Origin: a virus | Direction: 5' to 3' (one strand) | IMG/VR virus record: IMGVR_UViG_3300032249_000925 | Coordinates: 1 to 64,000 of that record | Length of the DNA: 64,000 bases | Part shown: in pieces, positions 1 to 12,400 of the stretch | Position numbering within the stretch: position 1 is the first letter of the stretch | Layout: the number at the start of each line of letters is the position of its first letter | Program-made: the position numbers and the translations under genes | The notes under the pieces: generated by a model | What the model was told of the DNA's origin: nothing | What the model saw: the letters and a program-made list of their open reading frames with translations, nothing else | The model's database searches: none

Positions 1-1064
1 CCACCAGTAAAATCAATACCTGTATAACCAAAAACAGGTCCTGCAAAAGTAATATTTTCATTACTATTAGTAATACTAATAGCACTGCTTGAGTCTATTA
101 GTAGCGGAATAGTTATTTGATCAACTAATGTTTGATTAACAGTATTATTTATTTTACCAGTTACTTCACATTTATATGTGTTTGTAACCGTTGTACTATT
201 ATAGTCAGTATTAGCTACTGTATAACTACTAGCAGTAGCACCACTAATTAGATCAAAAGTACCTGTACTATTAGTTTGTTTATACCACTTATATGTAGGA
301 CCTACTATATTTTGAGCAGTAGTAGTTAATATAATATTTGTAGGAGTTATAGTAGTATCTACAGCTCTTTTAAATGTAACAGCACTATTATCTATACTAA
401 AAAATGCTGCGCTATAACCTTGCGTACTTTTACTTACCATTAGTGTTCTTTCAACAGTAAGTGTTGCCCAAGAATTTGTATAACTAGCGGTAAAAGTAAC
501 ACTACCAGTATCGCTAGTTAAACCAGTAACCGCATATATACCAGTAGCACTATTTATAGTTACAACTATACCACCAGTTTGACTACCAGATTTTATACCA
601 TAAGTTGGACCCTTACCAGTAATATCTTCGCTAAAACTATACATTTTAAACACGCCGGTAGCATTAGTAAAATCGGGATTAACCCCTAATACTTCACTTG
701 GCACATTAATAGGATCATTAGTTAAAAAACCATAAATACTGGTATTTTCATCATATACTGTTCCTGAATATTCTCTGGAATAGGTATAAGTTGTAAGATC
801 AATATTTGATATGTAAGCATATCTTACATAATAAGTTTTAAAAATATCTAAGTTAGGTATAATTATCGAGGCAGTAACTGGCCCATTATATACTAAATTA
901 GTAGAATCATTAGGAGTAAATCCAAGAGTAGTACTGCACCAAACTTTAATACCTATAAGATCAGATCTTGGTGTAGTATTATTCCAATCGGTGGGGGTAC
1001 CTACTTTTAGTATTAAACTTCTAAATCCACTTATTAACAAAGCAGTTGTTGGACTTCCTGCCAT
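1..1064 (-). CDS. tail protein with Ig-like domain, partial (runs off the left edge)
   Basis: The minus-strand frame stays open without a stop from an ATG at 1062-1064 to base 1, so at least 354 residues are present and the C-terminus lies outside. The protein is rich in Thr, Ser, Asn, Gly and beta-forming residues. A stretch with a WY core and a later Tyr-x-Cys (YKWYK ... TYKCEV) resembles a bacterial Ig-like fold, as used in phage tail appendages for adhesion. The start directly abuts the stop of the tail-tip gene (TAAATG), so it is co-translated as the next leftward tail gene. Tail-fibre or tip accessory protein is inferred; the exact role is unknown. Confidence 0.75.
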   Translation of the reverse strand, partial: MAGSPTTALLISGFRSLILKVGTPTDWNNTTPRSDLIGIKVWCSTTLGFTPNDSTNLVYNGPVTASIIIPNLDIFKTYYVRYAYISNIDLTTYTYSREYSGTVYDENTSIYGFLTNDPINVPSEVLGVNPDFTNATGVFKMYSFSEDITGKGPTYGIKSGSQTGGIVVTINSATGIYAVTGLTSDTGSVTFTASYTNSWATLTVERTLMVSKSTQGYSAAFFSIDNSAVTFKRAVDTTITPTNIILTTTAQNIVGPTYKWYKQTNSTGTFDLISGATASSYTVANTDYNSTTVTNTYKCEVTGKINNTVNQTLVDQITIPLLIDSSSAISITNSNENITFAGPVFGYTGIDFTG

Positions 1065-4000
1065 TTATTCTTCTCCTGTATCTATACCACTTAGTGGCTC
1101 TTCAAAAATTGTTTTTAGTATAAAGCTACTAAGAATACTAGTATTACTTACATTATTATTATTGTCTACTGTTCTACAAGCTACTCTATACTGTACACCT
1201 ACATCAGAAAGTCTTGGCGTAGGAAAACTTAATAAATCTATTCTACCTACTCCACGACTTTCAATAGACTTAATAAGAGTTGGATTTACAATATCCCAAA
1301 AATCCCCTGTACCGGCATTTTTATATACTCTATATTCATAAGTTTTAAAATTAGGAGTATTATTAGTAGTAAAATTTTGAGGAGTAATTACTAAGTAGTG
1401 ACTTTCTAATGTAACTACTATATTAGGGGTGTTTAAAGTATTAATAACTTTTCCTTCAACTGTTCCAAATTTTGTATCGGACCAAGGTCCACAAATTGTA
1501 CCCTCTGCATTTGTATACCTAACTCTAAATTTATATCCACTAAGACTTTTTAATCCGTTAACCCGAAAACCGCCTTCTGATTTATCTACAGTAATTAAAT
1601 TTAAACTGCTATCTGAAAAATCAGAATTACTATCTATTAATTGTAGCTGTATTTTTTGAATAATAGATACTGTGGTATTATCACCATTACTAATTGCAAT
1701 TAATAATGTATTGGTATATACTCCACTTGAAATTTCGTCAGCTATTCTACTATCGCTTGTAACACTAATAACTACTGGTATTGTTGTAATTGTTTGTAAA
1801 GTTACAGGATTATTTGTTATGGTTATGTTTGGATTAAATACTGCGTTAGTAAAACCTTCACTATAAATATCTGGTGAGTAGTCAACTAATGTTAATTTAG
1901 CACTAGTATTATTAGTAGGCTCTACTGCAAGCACTATTAATTCCTGTGACTCTGTACCTTTACCACCTACAAGCTCACCTAGCATAAATAAATTATCTGT
2001 TTCAATACTAGTAGGTAGTGTTCCAGATACTAAAACACTTGTATAATAATCAGAAGTAGTAACAGCTAATAGGTTATACGTAAGAGAAGCATTACTATTT
2101 GTTCTAATTCTAATTATATAACTTTTAGCAGTTTCTAAATATAATTCTTCTGTTAATACAATAGTAGTATTTGTAGTTCCTGCTACTATTGATTTAATTC
2201 TACCAGTACCAGTACCCCATAGTGGTACATCGTGTGAAACTCTAACTAAATCACCACGAGTACACACTAAGTATTCAAAGTCTACATTAATTGTATATAT
2301 TTCAGGACGTAGTTTAAGTTGTGCATAATGCCATTTAGCTAAGTACTCTGCTTGAGCTTGATTAGTTACACCAGGTAGTGGTAATTCTTCATAGATTTTA
2401 GCAGTTGCAGCAGTTTTTGTTGAATTATAAACTAATAATTCATACGGCTGATATGCCTGAGTTTCGTTATTAATTGTAACTCTAAATGCATCAGGAAGTT
2501 TTGCTAATATTTTTGTAGATTCAAATCCCCAACTATTGTGTGGAGTAAAATGTTGTGTAACAACAGTTCTTGGTTTATCTACTACTACAGTCCATTTACC
2601 ATTTACCATACTAGGACTAGCTAAACCTGCTGCACAAATTTCTCGCAGTACATCCATAACACTTCTAACATTAGTTAGAACATTATTATAGGTTAAATTT
2701 TTAGTTTTACAAAAAGTATGCCAGGTTTGTAGCGCTGGCAAGTCTATATATGTGTTAACATCACTTTGAGCAATAGCGTACATATTAGCAGGATGTGTTA
2801 ATACATGCCTAAATAAACTAGCAGGATTGTTAATTTGTTGATCTGCTAACCATGCGCTACCTGTCCAGTCATATCCAAGTGTGCATACTAAGGCATTTAC
2901 TCCATCAACATTACCATTTACTCTATTAGTACTTTGCAATCTAATAGCAGTTTTTGCTAAACGGCAATCTTTTGGATTAACAGTAGGCGGGTTATTTGCA
3001 TTACTATATCCTGTAACAGTATATAAGTAAACTTTATTGTATTGAATCCAATCAGTTTCTTTATCGTCATTGCTGTCATCTAATCTACGTACTCTAACAT
3101 CGTAGTAGTCTAGTGGAAGATTTTCTATAGTATAACTAGTATTAAAAGCATTTTTACGATTTTGAAAAACGTCGTTGCCCCACTCAAGAGTAAGAGCAGT
3201 AGCTGGAATAGTATTAACAGATTTTGAGCCAATAATTCTAAAAACAACACTTGCTATTCCATCTGCAGAACTTGTGAAATTTGATGCTGTTATAGTTACA
3301 CTACTTGTACCCTTATTAAGGTATATTGTTTCACTAAATTCATTATAATAATTAAACTCACCACTAATTATATCCATTAAAGTTTTTCCATCTATAGATA
3401 TACTACCTTTAAAGGTTGTGCTAAAATATACTGTATGAATTCCTGATTCAGGAACAGTAAAATTTTGAGTATGAGTCCAATCTTGTAGGAGTGTTCCACT
3501 AGAATTAGTAACTGTGATTCCTGTAACAGTAAAACTATCGTCCCTACGATCATACGTAGTAGTTGAAGGTACTATATTTTGACCAGGATTAGCAACTAAT
3601 CCTCCAGGTGTATCACTACTTAAAAGAACAGTCTTTGTATTTGAGTAGGTACTACTTGTTCCTGTTAAATTACCCGTACTTATACTAAGAGTATAATTAG
3701 TAGCGCGAACATTTTTAACAAGTGCTTTTGTAGAACTTGGACGATTATCAAAAAGTATGCCTGAACTACCACCAGTTATTGTTAAATTTAATCCAGAATA
3801 AAGTGTTGGTCTTCTATCGTCTACTTCTTCTATTCCTACATAGCTTTGAATACAGATTCTGTATAAAGTTTCAAAACCTTGAGGTATTATAGGTAGTAGG
3901 GCATAATTGCTATTAAAATATGTTGCGCTGTTTAACGCATCAACTACAGTGCTGCTTGGAGGATTAAATTTATTTTCTGTTGGTGTTCCTTCAAAAACTC

Positions 4001-5549
4001 CAATAACATTACCAGTACCTATTGCAACTATATACCATTTAAACAAAGGTGTACCATCTATATCCGGTTCTAGTATTGTAGTATTAGTTGTAGCAGGTAC
4101 ACTATATCCATTAGTTACCCAAGTAGAACTGCTGGTTGCTTTATACTGTATTTCAACTTTAGCACTACTATTAGCTGAATTGCCGTCTTTTTTATTTATT
4201 TTACGTAAACCGCCAGGAAAGCTAAATGCTAATTCAATTTTTTCACACTTATCGGTAAGTGATACAGTTGTCCATGTAGTAACGGTGCCGCCAGGGTTAT
4301 CTAGTTCGCGTTGTTGTACAGATTGTGTTACATCACGACCATACATATTATTTAGTAAAGTTTCGTCTTCGCCAGGAAAACCATATACTGTAGTAGGTAA
4401 TTGTTGATTTACGTTTATACCACTACTTGTAGTACTATTAGCATAATATTCACTAATAGGTATTAAACCTACTTGATATTCACTAATAGCAAGTGGACCA
4501 AATCCCCAAGTTAGTAATAAATTAATAATACTAGTATCTTCTTTGCTTTCAATATATGGTTGAGCAGCTAACATTGCTGCCATTCGTACTCTACCTAATA
4601 CTACAGGTATTGATCCAAATCTGTTAGCTTGATTACTACTGCCGTTAAATAAACTTAATGACGTGCCTGACCCAGGATCATTAAGTTTAGGTTGTGTAAT
4701 TGGAGCAATTGCATTTATTAACAATGCTCCAGCAACTTGTACACCTGCTGTAATTACTGCGGTAGCTGTAGCTACCGCAGCTGCAGTAGGAGGTCCGCCG
4801 CCAGCAATCATTGATGCTGCAAGCTGACCACCATATGCTTGACCAAGTTGAACTGCAATATAAATAATTGCAATTGCTACAACTACACGAACAACATCTT
4901 TGCCAGCTACTATCCTATAGTTTATGACTTGACCTTTACTAACTGTAGTAGTTGTCCACAGGTCTCTAGGCACAGGAACACCATCTATAGTAATAACCAC
5001 TCTTTCCATTAGTCTGGTAGTAATATTATACTTTTTACTAATATATTCAACAATGTTTTGAATAGTGCTGCCAGGTATTTGCCATTCAGTCGATACTAGC
5101 TGTGTTTGTAGTGGATGTGGAGCACCAGTTAACTGCACAGATTTTTCTACATATCTGTAAGTACCTTCCAGTCTTCGATTCCATTTATAGCTATCTAGGG
5201 ATTCAATAACACTGTATTCGCCTTCGCGTATGTGTAAAAATTTTTGCTCGCCAATATAAATACCTACATGTACAGGTTCGCCTAAAATATTAAATACGCA
5301 AACATCTCCTAATTTAGGATCTGTTACTTGTTCCCAAGATTCTTTAAGCAAGGCATCTTTGGTTTGTGCAACTAAATCAATAATAGTAGAATTGTCTGGA
5401 TCGGTTCCCACATACTCTGTTGCAAGACTAGGTAATTGAATACCTAGTTCTTCACAATATACAAGTACAACTAAGCCCCAGCAATCTAGGCCTGATATAG
5501 TTCTACCATTAGCTAAATAGGGTAATCCAACGTATTTATTATGCCACAT
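1065..5549 (-). CDS. tail tip attachment protein: NlpC/P60 peptidase + I-like + J-like fusion
   Basis: A 1,494-residue protein joins functions that lambda splits among genes K, I and J. Residues about 1-130 form an NlpC/P60 cysteine peptidase, with Cys23 in DCWGLV, His94 in PVHVGIY and His106. This domain cuts peptidoglycan peptides during DNA entry. Residues about 140-290 resemble the lambda I region, with a long hydrophobic Ala/Val/Ile stretch at about 215-290. The remainder is a J-like baseplate hub/host-specificity protein with Thr/Asn-rich beta domains and fibronectin-like C-terminal repeats. It overlaps the upstream DUF1833 gene by one base. The peptidase assignment is strong; domain borders are approximate. 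Confidence 0.85.
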   Translation of the reverse strand: MWHNKYVGLPYLANGRTISGLDCWGLVVLVYCEELGIQLPSLATEYVGTDPDNSTIIDLVAQTKDALLKESWEQVTDPKLGDVCVFNILGEPVHVGIYIGEQKFLHIREGEYSVIESLDSYKWNRRLEGTYRYVEKSVQLTGAPHPLQTQLVSTEWQIPGSTIQNIVEYISKKYNITTRLMERVVITIDGVPVPRDLWTTTTVSKGQVINYRIVAGKDVVRVVVAIAIIYIAVQLGQAYGGQLAASMIAGGGPPTAAAVATATAVITAGVQVAGALLINAIAPITQPKLNDPGSGTSLSLFNGSSNQANRFGSIPVVLGRVRMAAMLAAQPYIESKEDTSIINLLLTWGFGPLAISEYQVGLIPISEYYANSTTSSGINVNQQLPTTVYGFPGEDETLLNNMYGRDVTQSVQQRELDNPGGTVTTWTTVSLTDKCEKIELAFSFPGGLRKINKKDGNSANSSAKVEIQYKATSSSTWVTNGYSVPATTNTTILEPDIDGTPLFKWYIVAIGTGNVIGVFEGTPTENKFNPPSSTVVDALNSATYFNSNYALLPIIPQGFETLYRICIQSYVGIEEVDDRRPTLYSGLNLTITGGSSGILFDNRPSSTKALVKNVRATNYTLSISTGNLTGTSSTYSNTKTVLLSSDTPGGLVANPGQNIVPSTTTYDRRDDSFTVTGITVTNSSGTLLQDWTHTQNFTVPESGIHTVYFSTTFKGSISIDGKTLMDIISGEFNYYNEFSETIYLNKGTSSVTITASNFTSSADGIASVVFRIIGSKSVNTIPATALTLEWGNDVFQNRKNAFNTSYTIENLPLDYYDVRVRRLDDSNDDKETDWIQYNKVYLYTVTGYSNANNPPTVNPKDCRLAKTAIRLQSTNRVNGNVDGVNALVCTLGYDWTGSAWLADQQINNPASLFRHVLTHPANMYAIAQSDVNTYIDLPALQTWHTFCKTKNLTYNNVLTNVRSVMDVLREICAAGLASPSMVNGKWTVVVDKPRTVVTQHFTPHNSWGFESTKILAKLPDAFRVTINNETQAYQPYELLVYNSTKTAATAKIYEELPLPGVTNQAQAEYLAKWHYAQLKLRPEIYTINVDFEYLVCTRGDLVRVSHDVPLWGTGTGRIKSIVAGTTNTTIVLTEELYLETAKSYIIRIRTNSNASLTYNLLAVTTSDYYTSVLVSGTLPTSIETDNLFMLGELVGGKGTESQELIVLAVEPTNNTSAKLTLVDYSPDIYSEGFTNAVFNPNITITNNPVTLQTITTIPVVISVTSDSRIADEISSGVYTNTLLIAISNGDNTTVSIIQKIQLQLIDSNSDFSDSSLNLITVDKSEGGFRVNGLKSLSGYKFRVRYTNAEGTICGPWSDTKFGTVEGKVINTLNTPNIVVTLESHYLVITPQNFTTNNTPNFKTYEYRVYKNAGTGDFWDIVNPTLIKSIESRGVGRIDLLSFPTPRLSDVGVQYRVACRTVDNNNNVSNTSILSSFILKTIFEEPLSGIDTGEE

Positions 5550-6076
5550 TAAAATAATCCTGGAAAATATCTTGGAGTAAATCCATAAGCTGGAAAAGGT
5601 TCAGTATTGTAATTAATCATGCCCAGCTGAATTTGAATACTATCACTATTATATGTTGCGCTAGTAATGTAGAACCCTGGAAAACTAGCTTCTACTACAC
5701 TTGGGGTACTACTTAATACTAGTTCTATTAATATTTTTGTAGGTTCAGTTAAGTCACTGCGAATAATTTCAATAGCTTCTGGGGTAACAAAGTTAAATCT
5801 AATACTGCAACCACTAGTGCCGTCTTGAGCTTCGCTAGGCAATAAAACTTCCATAGGTAAAAATAAGTATTCGGCGCTGCCAGGGCCTATAACGCCGTAT
5901 ACTTTTTCTGCGTCTGTGGTTAAACTACTGATTTCTTGTGTAAAAGTATCACATAATCTTAATAAGGGTGTAGTGCCACCAGCAGGATTATAAATAGTTA
6001 CTAAGGTAATTAACGTTTCTTCTGTTTCTGAAGAATACATTGCTTTAATAGCATTTGAACTTAATACTCTGCTCAT
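5549..6076 (-). CDS. DUF1833-family minor tail protein
   Basis: 175 residues. The pattern of an N-terminal helix followed by alternating beta strands (LITLVTIYNP, FLPMEVLLPS, IRFNFVTPEAIEII) and the position just before the NlpC/P60 tip protein fit the DUF1833 tail family, which occupies the lambda L-like distal tail position. Its start overlaps the stop of the preceding tail gene by 4 bases and its stop overlaps the next ATG, so translation is coupled. It probably helps build the distal tail ring that connects the tube to the tip. Confidence 0.7.
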   Translation of the reverse strand: MSRVLSSNAIKAMYSSETEETLITLVTIYNPAGGTTPLLRLCDTFTQEISSLTTDAEKVYGVIGPGSAEYLFLPMEVLLPSEAQDGTSGCSIRFNFVTPEAIEIIRSDLTEPTKILIELVLSSTPSVVEASFPGFYITSATYNSDSIQIQLGMINYNTEPFPAYGFTPRYFPGLF

Positions 6077-6441
6077 GGTAATACTTCTAAAACTAAGTCA
6101 ATGTTCCAAAAACCTGGCGCTAAGTAAGTTAATTTGTAAAACTCACTTTCACTTTGTGGCACAATGCGTACCTCTACATAAGTATTAGTACGCGGATGCA
6201 TAAACTTAAATCTAAAAACACCTTTAATAGTATCCTTAATAAAGGTGTTTATATGATCTACTTGTTTAGTAGTTAGTATAAAACTAACATCCATAGTATT
6301 AACACGTGCGCCACGACGCCGTTGTTTAGCAGGGCCTTTATCCATTGGCGAACGCAAAACATTAATACCAACAGATTCAGTAAAACCTTTTTGAGGATAC
6401 TGTGGAAAATTATCAGCAGTAGGCCAATTAGGTACAGCCAT
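6073..6441 (-). CDS. distal minor tail protein (lambda M-like position)
   Basis: 122 residues, lying between the tape measure and DUF1833 genes as lambda M does. It starts MAVPNWPT, has a basic patch (AKQRRRGAR), and ends in beta strands typical of tail-hub adaptors (FMHPRTNTYVEVRIV). It begins one base after the tape measure stop. The distal-tail role rests mainly on position. Confidence 0.65.
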   Translation of the reverse strand: MAVPNWPTADNFPQYPQKGFTESVGINVLRSPMDKGPAKQRRRGARVNTMDVSFILTTKQVDHINTFIKDTIKGVFRFKFMHPRTNTYVEVRIVPQSESEFYKLTYLAPGFWNIDLVLEVLP

Positions 6442-6442
6442 A

Positions 6443-9400
6443 TTATCTCCTTGAAATTGCGGGTTTTGTGCCGTATGTAGCAGCTAAGGTTTGTTGTACA
6501 GAACTGCCTTTAGTGGCTAATTGTTGTGCGACCATATCGCCTACTGTTACCTCAATAGTACGATTACCGCGACTGTCTACATTTTCACGTGTTTGTGCTT
6601 GCTGTCCGCTATGGTTATTGACTATTACATTAACATTGCTGCCACTAGGTTCTGCACGAACACCTAGGTTACCATTTTGATCCCGCTTTAGGGGCATAAT
6701 AGCTTCAGGTCCTGCTTCGCCCATTAAGCCTATACCTTTTGCAAATTTAAACATTGTAGGTTGATTTACTATACTATTAGTAAACATACCGCCTTTGGCA
6801 AATTCATGAACTGGATAACCTTCGTCAAATGCGCCGCCTGCGGCAAATTTATTGCCGTAACCATCAAAAGCTGCTCCTTTAGCTGCTCGGCTATAAGTAT
6901 TCATACCGTATGTACCGCTAGAACCGGTAATAGTAGCTTCTGGACCACCAATAAAACTAGATACAAAAGCAGATCCTAAAGTAGATAAAAGATTACCTCC
7001 TCCACCAGATCTTACACCTTGATACATTGCTAAAGTTGCCTGCTTTACTTCCCAGCGTAAAATATCCATTAACATTGAGTCAATTAAACTCTTAAAGTCT
7101 AGCTTACCTGTTTTTACAAAGTTAGCAATTGCGTCACCTAGTGAGTCAAAGCCTCTTTCTAGCGCACCTAAGTAAGCTTCTGTTCTTGCACTGTATTGAT
7201 AGGTAGATTGAGTAATCTCGTCAGTACTATCTTTTGATCTCTTAGCTAGTCTTATTCTTGCTTCACCTTCAGTAGTAAAGCGTTTAACTCTTTCAGCACT
7301 TTGAGCATTTTCAGCAGCATCAGGTTTAGTGCCAGTAATTTCACGATAAGTATTAAGCTGACTTTTAAGTGTAGCTAATTTAGCTTGTGCATCAGCTAAT
7401 TCTTGGCCTTCTAATCCAGCTATGCTGTAGTTAAGAGTTTCTATTTGAGAAGTTAAATTAGTTTGTGTTTCTAGATTATCAGTCACAGCAATAACTGTAA
7501 CTAATCTTTCTTCTAGCCTTTGTTTGTCTTCTTTTAAGCGCAACATTGCTTGAGGATCTGCAGTTTTACTGTTTAAGGTATCTTGTATACTATTAAGTTC
7601 TGTTTGAAGCGCTGCTTGTTCTTCTAGTAAAGCTTTTTTCTTTCTATCAGGATCTAATACTATCTTACGTTTTTCTTGTGTGTCAGTTTCTTCTTTTACT
7701 TTTTTAGCAATTTCTTCTTGTATGGATTTAATTTGAGTTCTGTACCTAAGATCAGTTTCTGCAAATTGTTGTGATTTTTCAAAATCACGAACTTGTTGCT
7801 GACTTACTAATCCTTGATCTTGTAACACTTTAAATTTATTTCGGTTAAACTGTAGTGTTTCGCTTTCTAACTCTAAGCCTATGCTGCCTAGGGTATTTCT
7901 ATATTCTATTTTTGCATTTTCTTGTGCTGCTCTATTTGTAACTTCTTCTTGTGCTTGACGAATTTTTAATAAATATTTTTCTTGTAGTTGATTTTTATCA
8001 ATTATTTCTTTATTGATTAGTAATTCTTGTTTTCGTTTAATTAAACTAGCTTCTAAATCTTTATCTTTTGCTTTTGCAGCTTGTTGAATTGCAAATTCTT
8101 GATTTGAAATCTCTTGACTAAGTTTGCGTTGTTCGCGATTTAGTGCAACTTCTAAAGTTAATGTATCGTATCTTTGTTTTTCCGCTAATGTAGTTTTATC
8201 TAGATAATTTAAACCTTGTATGCTTAATGCAAGTTGATCCGCTTGTAAGCTTATCATTCTTTCTCTTAATGCTATAGTAGCTTCTTCTGTAGCAGCTAGT
8301 CTTTCACGTTTAGTTAGTTCTTTTTCAATAGGCTCTAGTATATCTTTTTGAGCTTTAGTTAGTTCTGCTAATGCTAATTTTGAATTTCTGGTGGCTAGAG
8401 CAGTAGCTTTTTGAGCATCTAATACTGAATTTGATACTTGTGCTTGTTGTTGCATTTGTTGAGTATCTTCTTGTAAATTAGTATTTTGAACAGTTTCAAA
8501 TGTTATACTCTGTGTATTTGATGCAGCTTTAGTAAGTGCAAATTCTTGTTCTTTTTCAGCCACAGCAACTACTTTTTTACGTTCAATTAATTCTTTTTGA
8601 ACAGCCGCAATAGTAGCATTTTGAGCTTGAGTTAATTCTACTTGTGCTGATTTTGAGTCTTCAATAGTTGCATTGATAGCATTTTTACCTTGTAATATTT
8701 GTGATTGTAGCTTTGTTTCTTGAATAACTGTAGGCTCAGGTTCTTTTTTAACTACACGTTTATTAGACTCATTTGCCTGTCTTTTAAATTTAGCAGTTTC
8801 TCTATCGGCATCTAAATCTGGATCTTTAAAAGCTATTTTATTAAGCTCACCTATTGCTTTAAATTGAGTAGCCATTTTTTCTAGCTTTTCATTAATGCCA
8901 CTAATAACATCTGAATACTCTTTATTAGCAGCGGCAATAGTTTTAGTATAATCAAGTTCGTTTTGTTTTTCTCTGTTTAAGCTTTCTTGATTTGTAAGAT
9001 ATTCTGCATCTAGCATATTTCTCTTACTAAAAAATGATAGTAAGTTACTATTTAAATTAATTCTTGCTTGCTCTTTTTCAAAAGCTGCTGTTTGTAATTT
9101 ATAATTGTTATTTAGTAATTCACGTTGTTCAAAATATTTATTAGTTATATTTTTAAGTGATTGATTAGTACCTACAAGTATTGTGTCTTCTTGTTGTCTT
9201 AGTTTAATTGCAGCTTGTTGTTTTTCAAGTTTTTCAACTTCTTTTTTTGCACTAACACCTTTGGCGACACTAATCTTATTTTCAATATCTAAGTCTTCTA
9301 TTTTTCGCTCTTTTGATTTGATTTCTTGCTCTGTTTGATTAATAGATTGTTGTGTTCGTTGGGTAGTATAGCCTAGAATACTACTTTCTATACTCGCTAT

Positions 9401-12400
9401 TTTTTGTTTTGTGTCTAAAACATCTTTGTCTAATTTTAATTGTTTACTTAAATCTTCTACTCTGCCGGCAGCTTGAGCAATATTACCACGAATTCCTTCT
9501 GCAGTAAAAGCTCCTTGTAATTGTATTCTATTTGCTTCTTGTGCTGCTACTCTTTGCTGTGCAGCTAAGGTTCTTGCATCTGCTCTAGCCTTTTCATCTT
9601 CGCTAAGTTGTTGAACTTCTGTTTTAGCAGGAACTAATAGTCTGCCGCCTTCTCGTTGTTCATTTGTAACTGTTATTGTAACTTTTTCAGGTGCACTAAC
9701 AATAGTTGATTTGTTTTTGCTAGCGTCTTTAGGTTCGCTGGCTTTAAGTTCGCTAACTTTAGATTCGCTGGCTTTAAGTTCGCTAACTTTAGGTTCGCTG
9801 GCTTTAGCTTTAGGTTGTGAAATGTTATCTAAAGTATCTCTAACCGCTTGAGCTATTCTAACTTCTGATCGTGCTGCATCACGTTCTGCTTGAGTACTGT
9901 CTTTTTTCTGTTCAACAATTAATGCTTGTGTTTTTGCACTGCTTAAATCAATGCTAGCTTTTAAACGTTCCTGACTTAAAATGAGTTGTATATTGGTATC
10001 AATAGCCCTCATCTGAATTTTAATTTCTTGCTGATTAAGTCCAGTTTCTTTTTTTGCACGCTCTTCACCACTTAGTGCACCTAGAGTGGCTTTGCCAATA
10101 GTAATAGCTGCCCTTTCACTGGCATTACCTAGAGCTTGATCAATTAATCTAGAACCTTCTGCAAATGCTGATTTTAAACCTTCTGTAAAAATACTTTTGG
10201 CTTGTTCTACTTTATCTCTAGGCAATAGCTCTAAATTTTGTTGTAATTTTTGTTTTGTACTTTGATTTTTTTCTAGTTCACCTTCAATTTCTCCAAGTCG
10301 TCTACTACGCTGAGGATTAAATCCTGGGCTACTTTTTTGTTGCTGTTTTAGTTCTAATTTTTCAGTATTTAAAGACTCTGCTGCTTTATCTAAATCTCTA
10401 ATACCTCGTTCTACACTATTAATGGCTGTTACTTGTTCTAAAAAACCCTCTTTAATATCTAAAAGTTTATTAGTAAAGTTTTCGCCAAAAAATATTCCTT
10501 TTTCAGGTGATTTTGCTAAATCAATCATGGCCGCAGTAGCCATATCAATACCATCTGTTTTAAAATCCATTATGGTTTGAGCATTTAACTGAATAGCTTT
10601 AGCTAAGCTAAATAGCGGATCTGTGTTAGCCGTACCTTGAATAAAGATTTCATATGCTTTAGTTACACCTTCACTGGTAGTCTTAAAAGCCTCAAGTTTA
10701 CTACTAGCATTACCTATATTTGCAGTTAATTTTTCTAAGGCTTCTTTGCCAAGTTCTTGACCTGATTCTGTTTTAAATAATTTTTCTAGGCTGCTTTTTG
10801 ATAGTGAATCAATGCCTAATTTTGCTTTTAATTCAATTTCTGCTTTATCGCTTGTGCTTACTCTTTTAAATAATTCTAAGGCTTTTAAGGTTTCTTCAGT
10901 TAATTTTTTTGCTAGTTTAGTACTTGCATCTTGACCTATAAACCCAGCAATAAAATCAATTGGTTTATCCCAATAAAAGTTCATTTTTTCTCTGGATTCT
11001 TTAGCAGTATCTACTAGCGTATTAAAGCTATCTTTTAGCTCTGTTATAGCATTTGAAGTTGCCTTAATTCCAGCACTAGTACTACTAAATATTGCAGGTT
11101 GTTTATTAATATAGTCTATTGTACGTGTAGCACTATTAATAACTTCATCTGCATTTTCTAAAGCATCAGTAAAAGCTTGAGCTTGTTTTGTATTGCTACT
11201 AAGAATTGGATCTAATACAGCAAAAGCTATTCCAATACCAGCTACCCAACCAATTATAGGTGATACAAAAGCTTCAAATAGTATACCTGCTTCAGTTACA
11301 AAGCTTATTATTCTTGCTAAAGTTTTAGTAACGAAACCATCAACTTTGCCTAAACTTTTACCTGCTGCTGCAACTGCCGCATCTGCTGCTTCTACAGCGG
11401 CACCTATGCCCTCTTTTTGCGTTTTTCCAGAAACCTGTGATAAAATATCTAGTTTTGTAGCCTTGCTACCTGCTTTTTCACTAAGTTTTTCTCTAGCGGT
11501 AGCACCTATATTAGTTTTTTCAATTGTTTCTATACTTTGTTGTTCTGCAGCCTTTAATTGTTCAACTTTTTTAATACGTAATTCTTCTTGTTTAATTAGA
11601 TTACTTAATATTACTTCTTCTTTTTCTAGTAGTAACATTCTGTCACGTTCTGCTTTAGTTATAGCCTGTGCACGTTTAGGATCTTTTGCTATATCGTCTA
11701 AAGCAATATACTCTCTGGTAATTCTATTTAAATCTTGTTTTGCTTTTTTAAGTTGCTCATCGCCTAAAGCTTGGTCAGGCTGTTTAGTAACTGCGGTATA
11801 AGTAGTAGTTCTAGTACGTTTACTAGTTTGTGAAAATTCTTCTCTGGCTTTTTGTGTTATTTTTTCTTGTAGTTCTAGTTCTTGTTTAAGAGCATCTACA
11901 TTAGAGCTTTTGTTAACACGAGACACTAAACTTTCACTAAATAGTGTATTAATATCTGCTGCTGCAGCTTTGGCTTTAGCTGCAGAATCTACTAAACCTT
12001 TTTGCCAGTCACCTAATGCAGGTAATGCCATACCAGTTAATTTTGCACCTATACCTACAATAGCTGCTGTAAGTAAGGTACTATTATTAGCAAATAGATT
12101 AGCAAAAGGAACAATAAACTTATTAGTAATTTCTAAAAAAGTTTGACCTAAATTTTTAAGTGAAGCTTCTAATTCTTTATAAGGATTTGCTGGCAGATTA
12201 ATATCGCCAAATTTATCTGAACCTTCTTTTAAAACAGCATTAGCAAATGCTTGGCGTCTTTCAAAATCAGTTAGTTGACTAGCAGCTTTACCTATTTTAC
12301 GAGCATATTCATCAGTAGCTGGACCAATTTTAGTAAATAAACCTAGTTCGTCTAGTAATTCAGGCTCTAGTTTAGTAATACCGCGACTTAATCTGCTTAG

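Noticed and set aside
3907-4407. 166-codon plus-strand frame opposite the tail-tip gene
   Set aside because: Shadow frame; the minus-strand protein explains the sequence fully.
11193-11801. 202-codon plus-strand frame opposite the tape measure gene
   Set aside because: It is a low-complexity shadow of the coiled-coil coding sequence on the other strand, with no ribosome site or family features.
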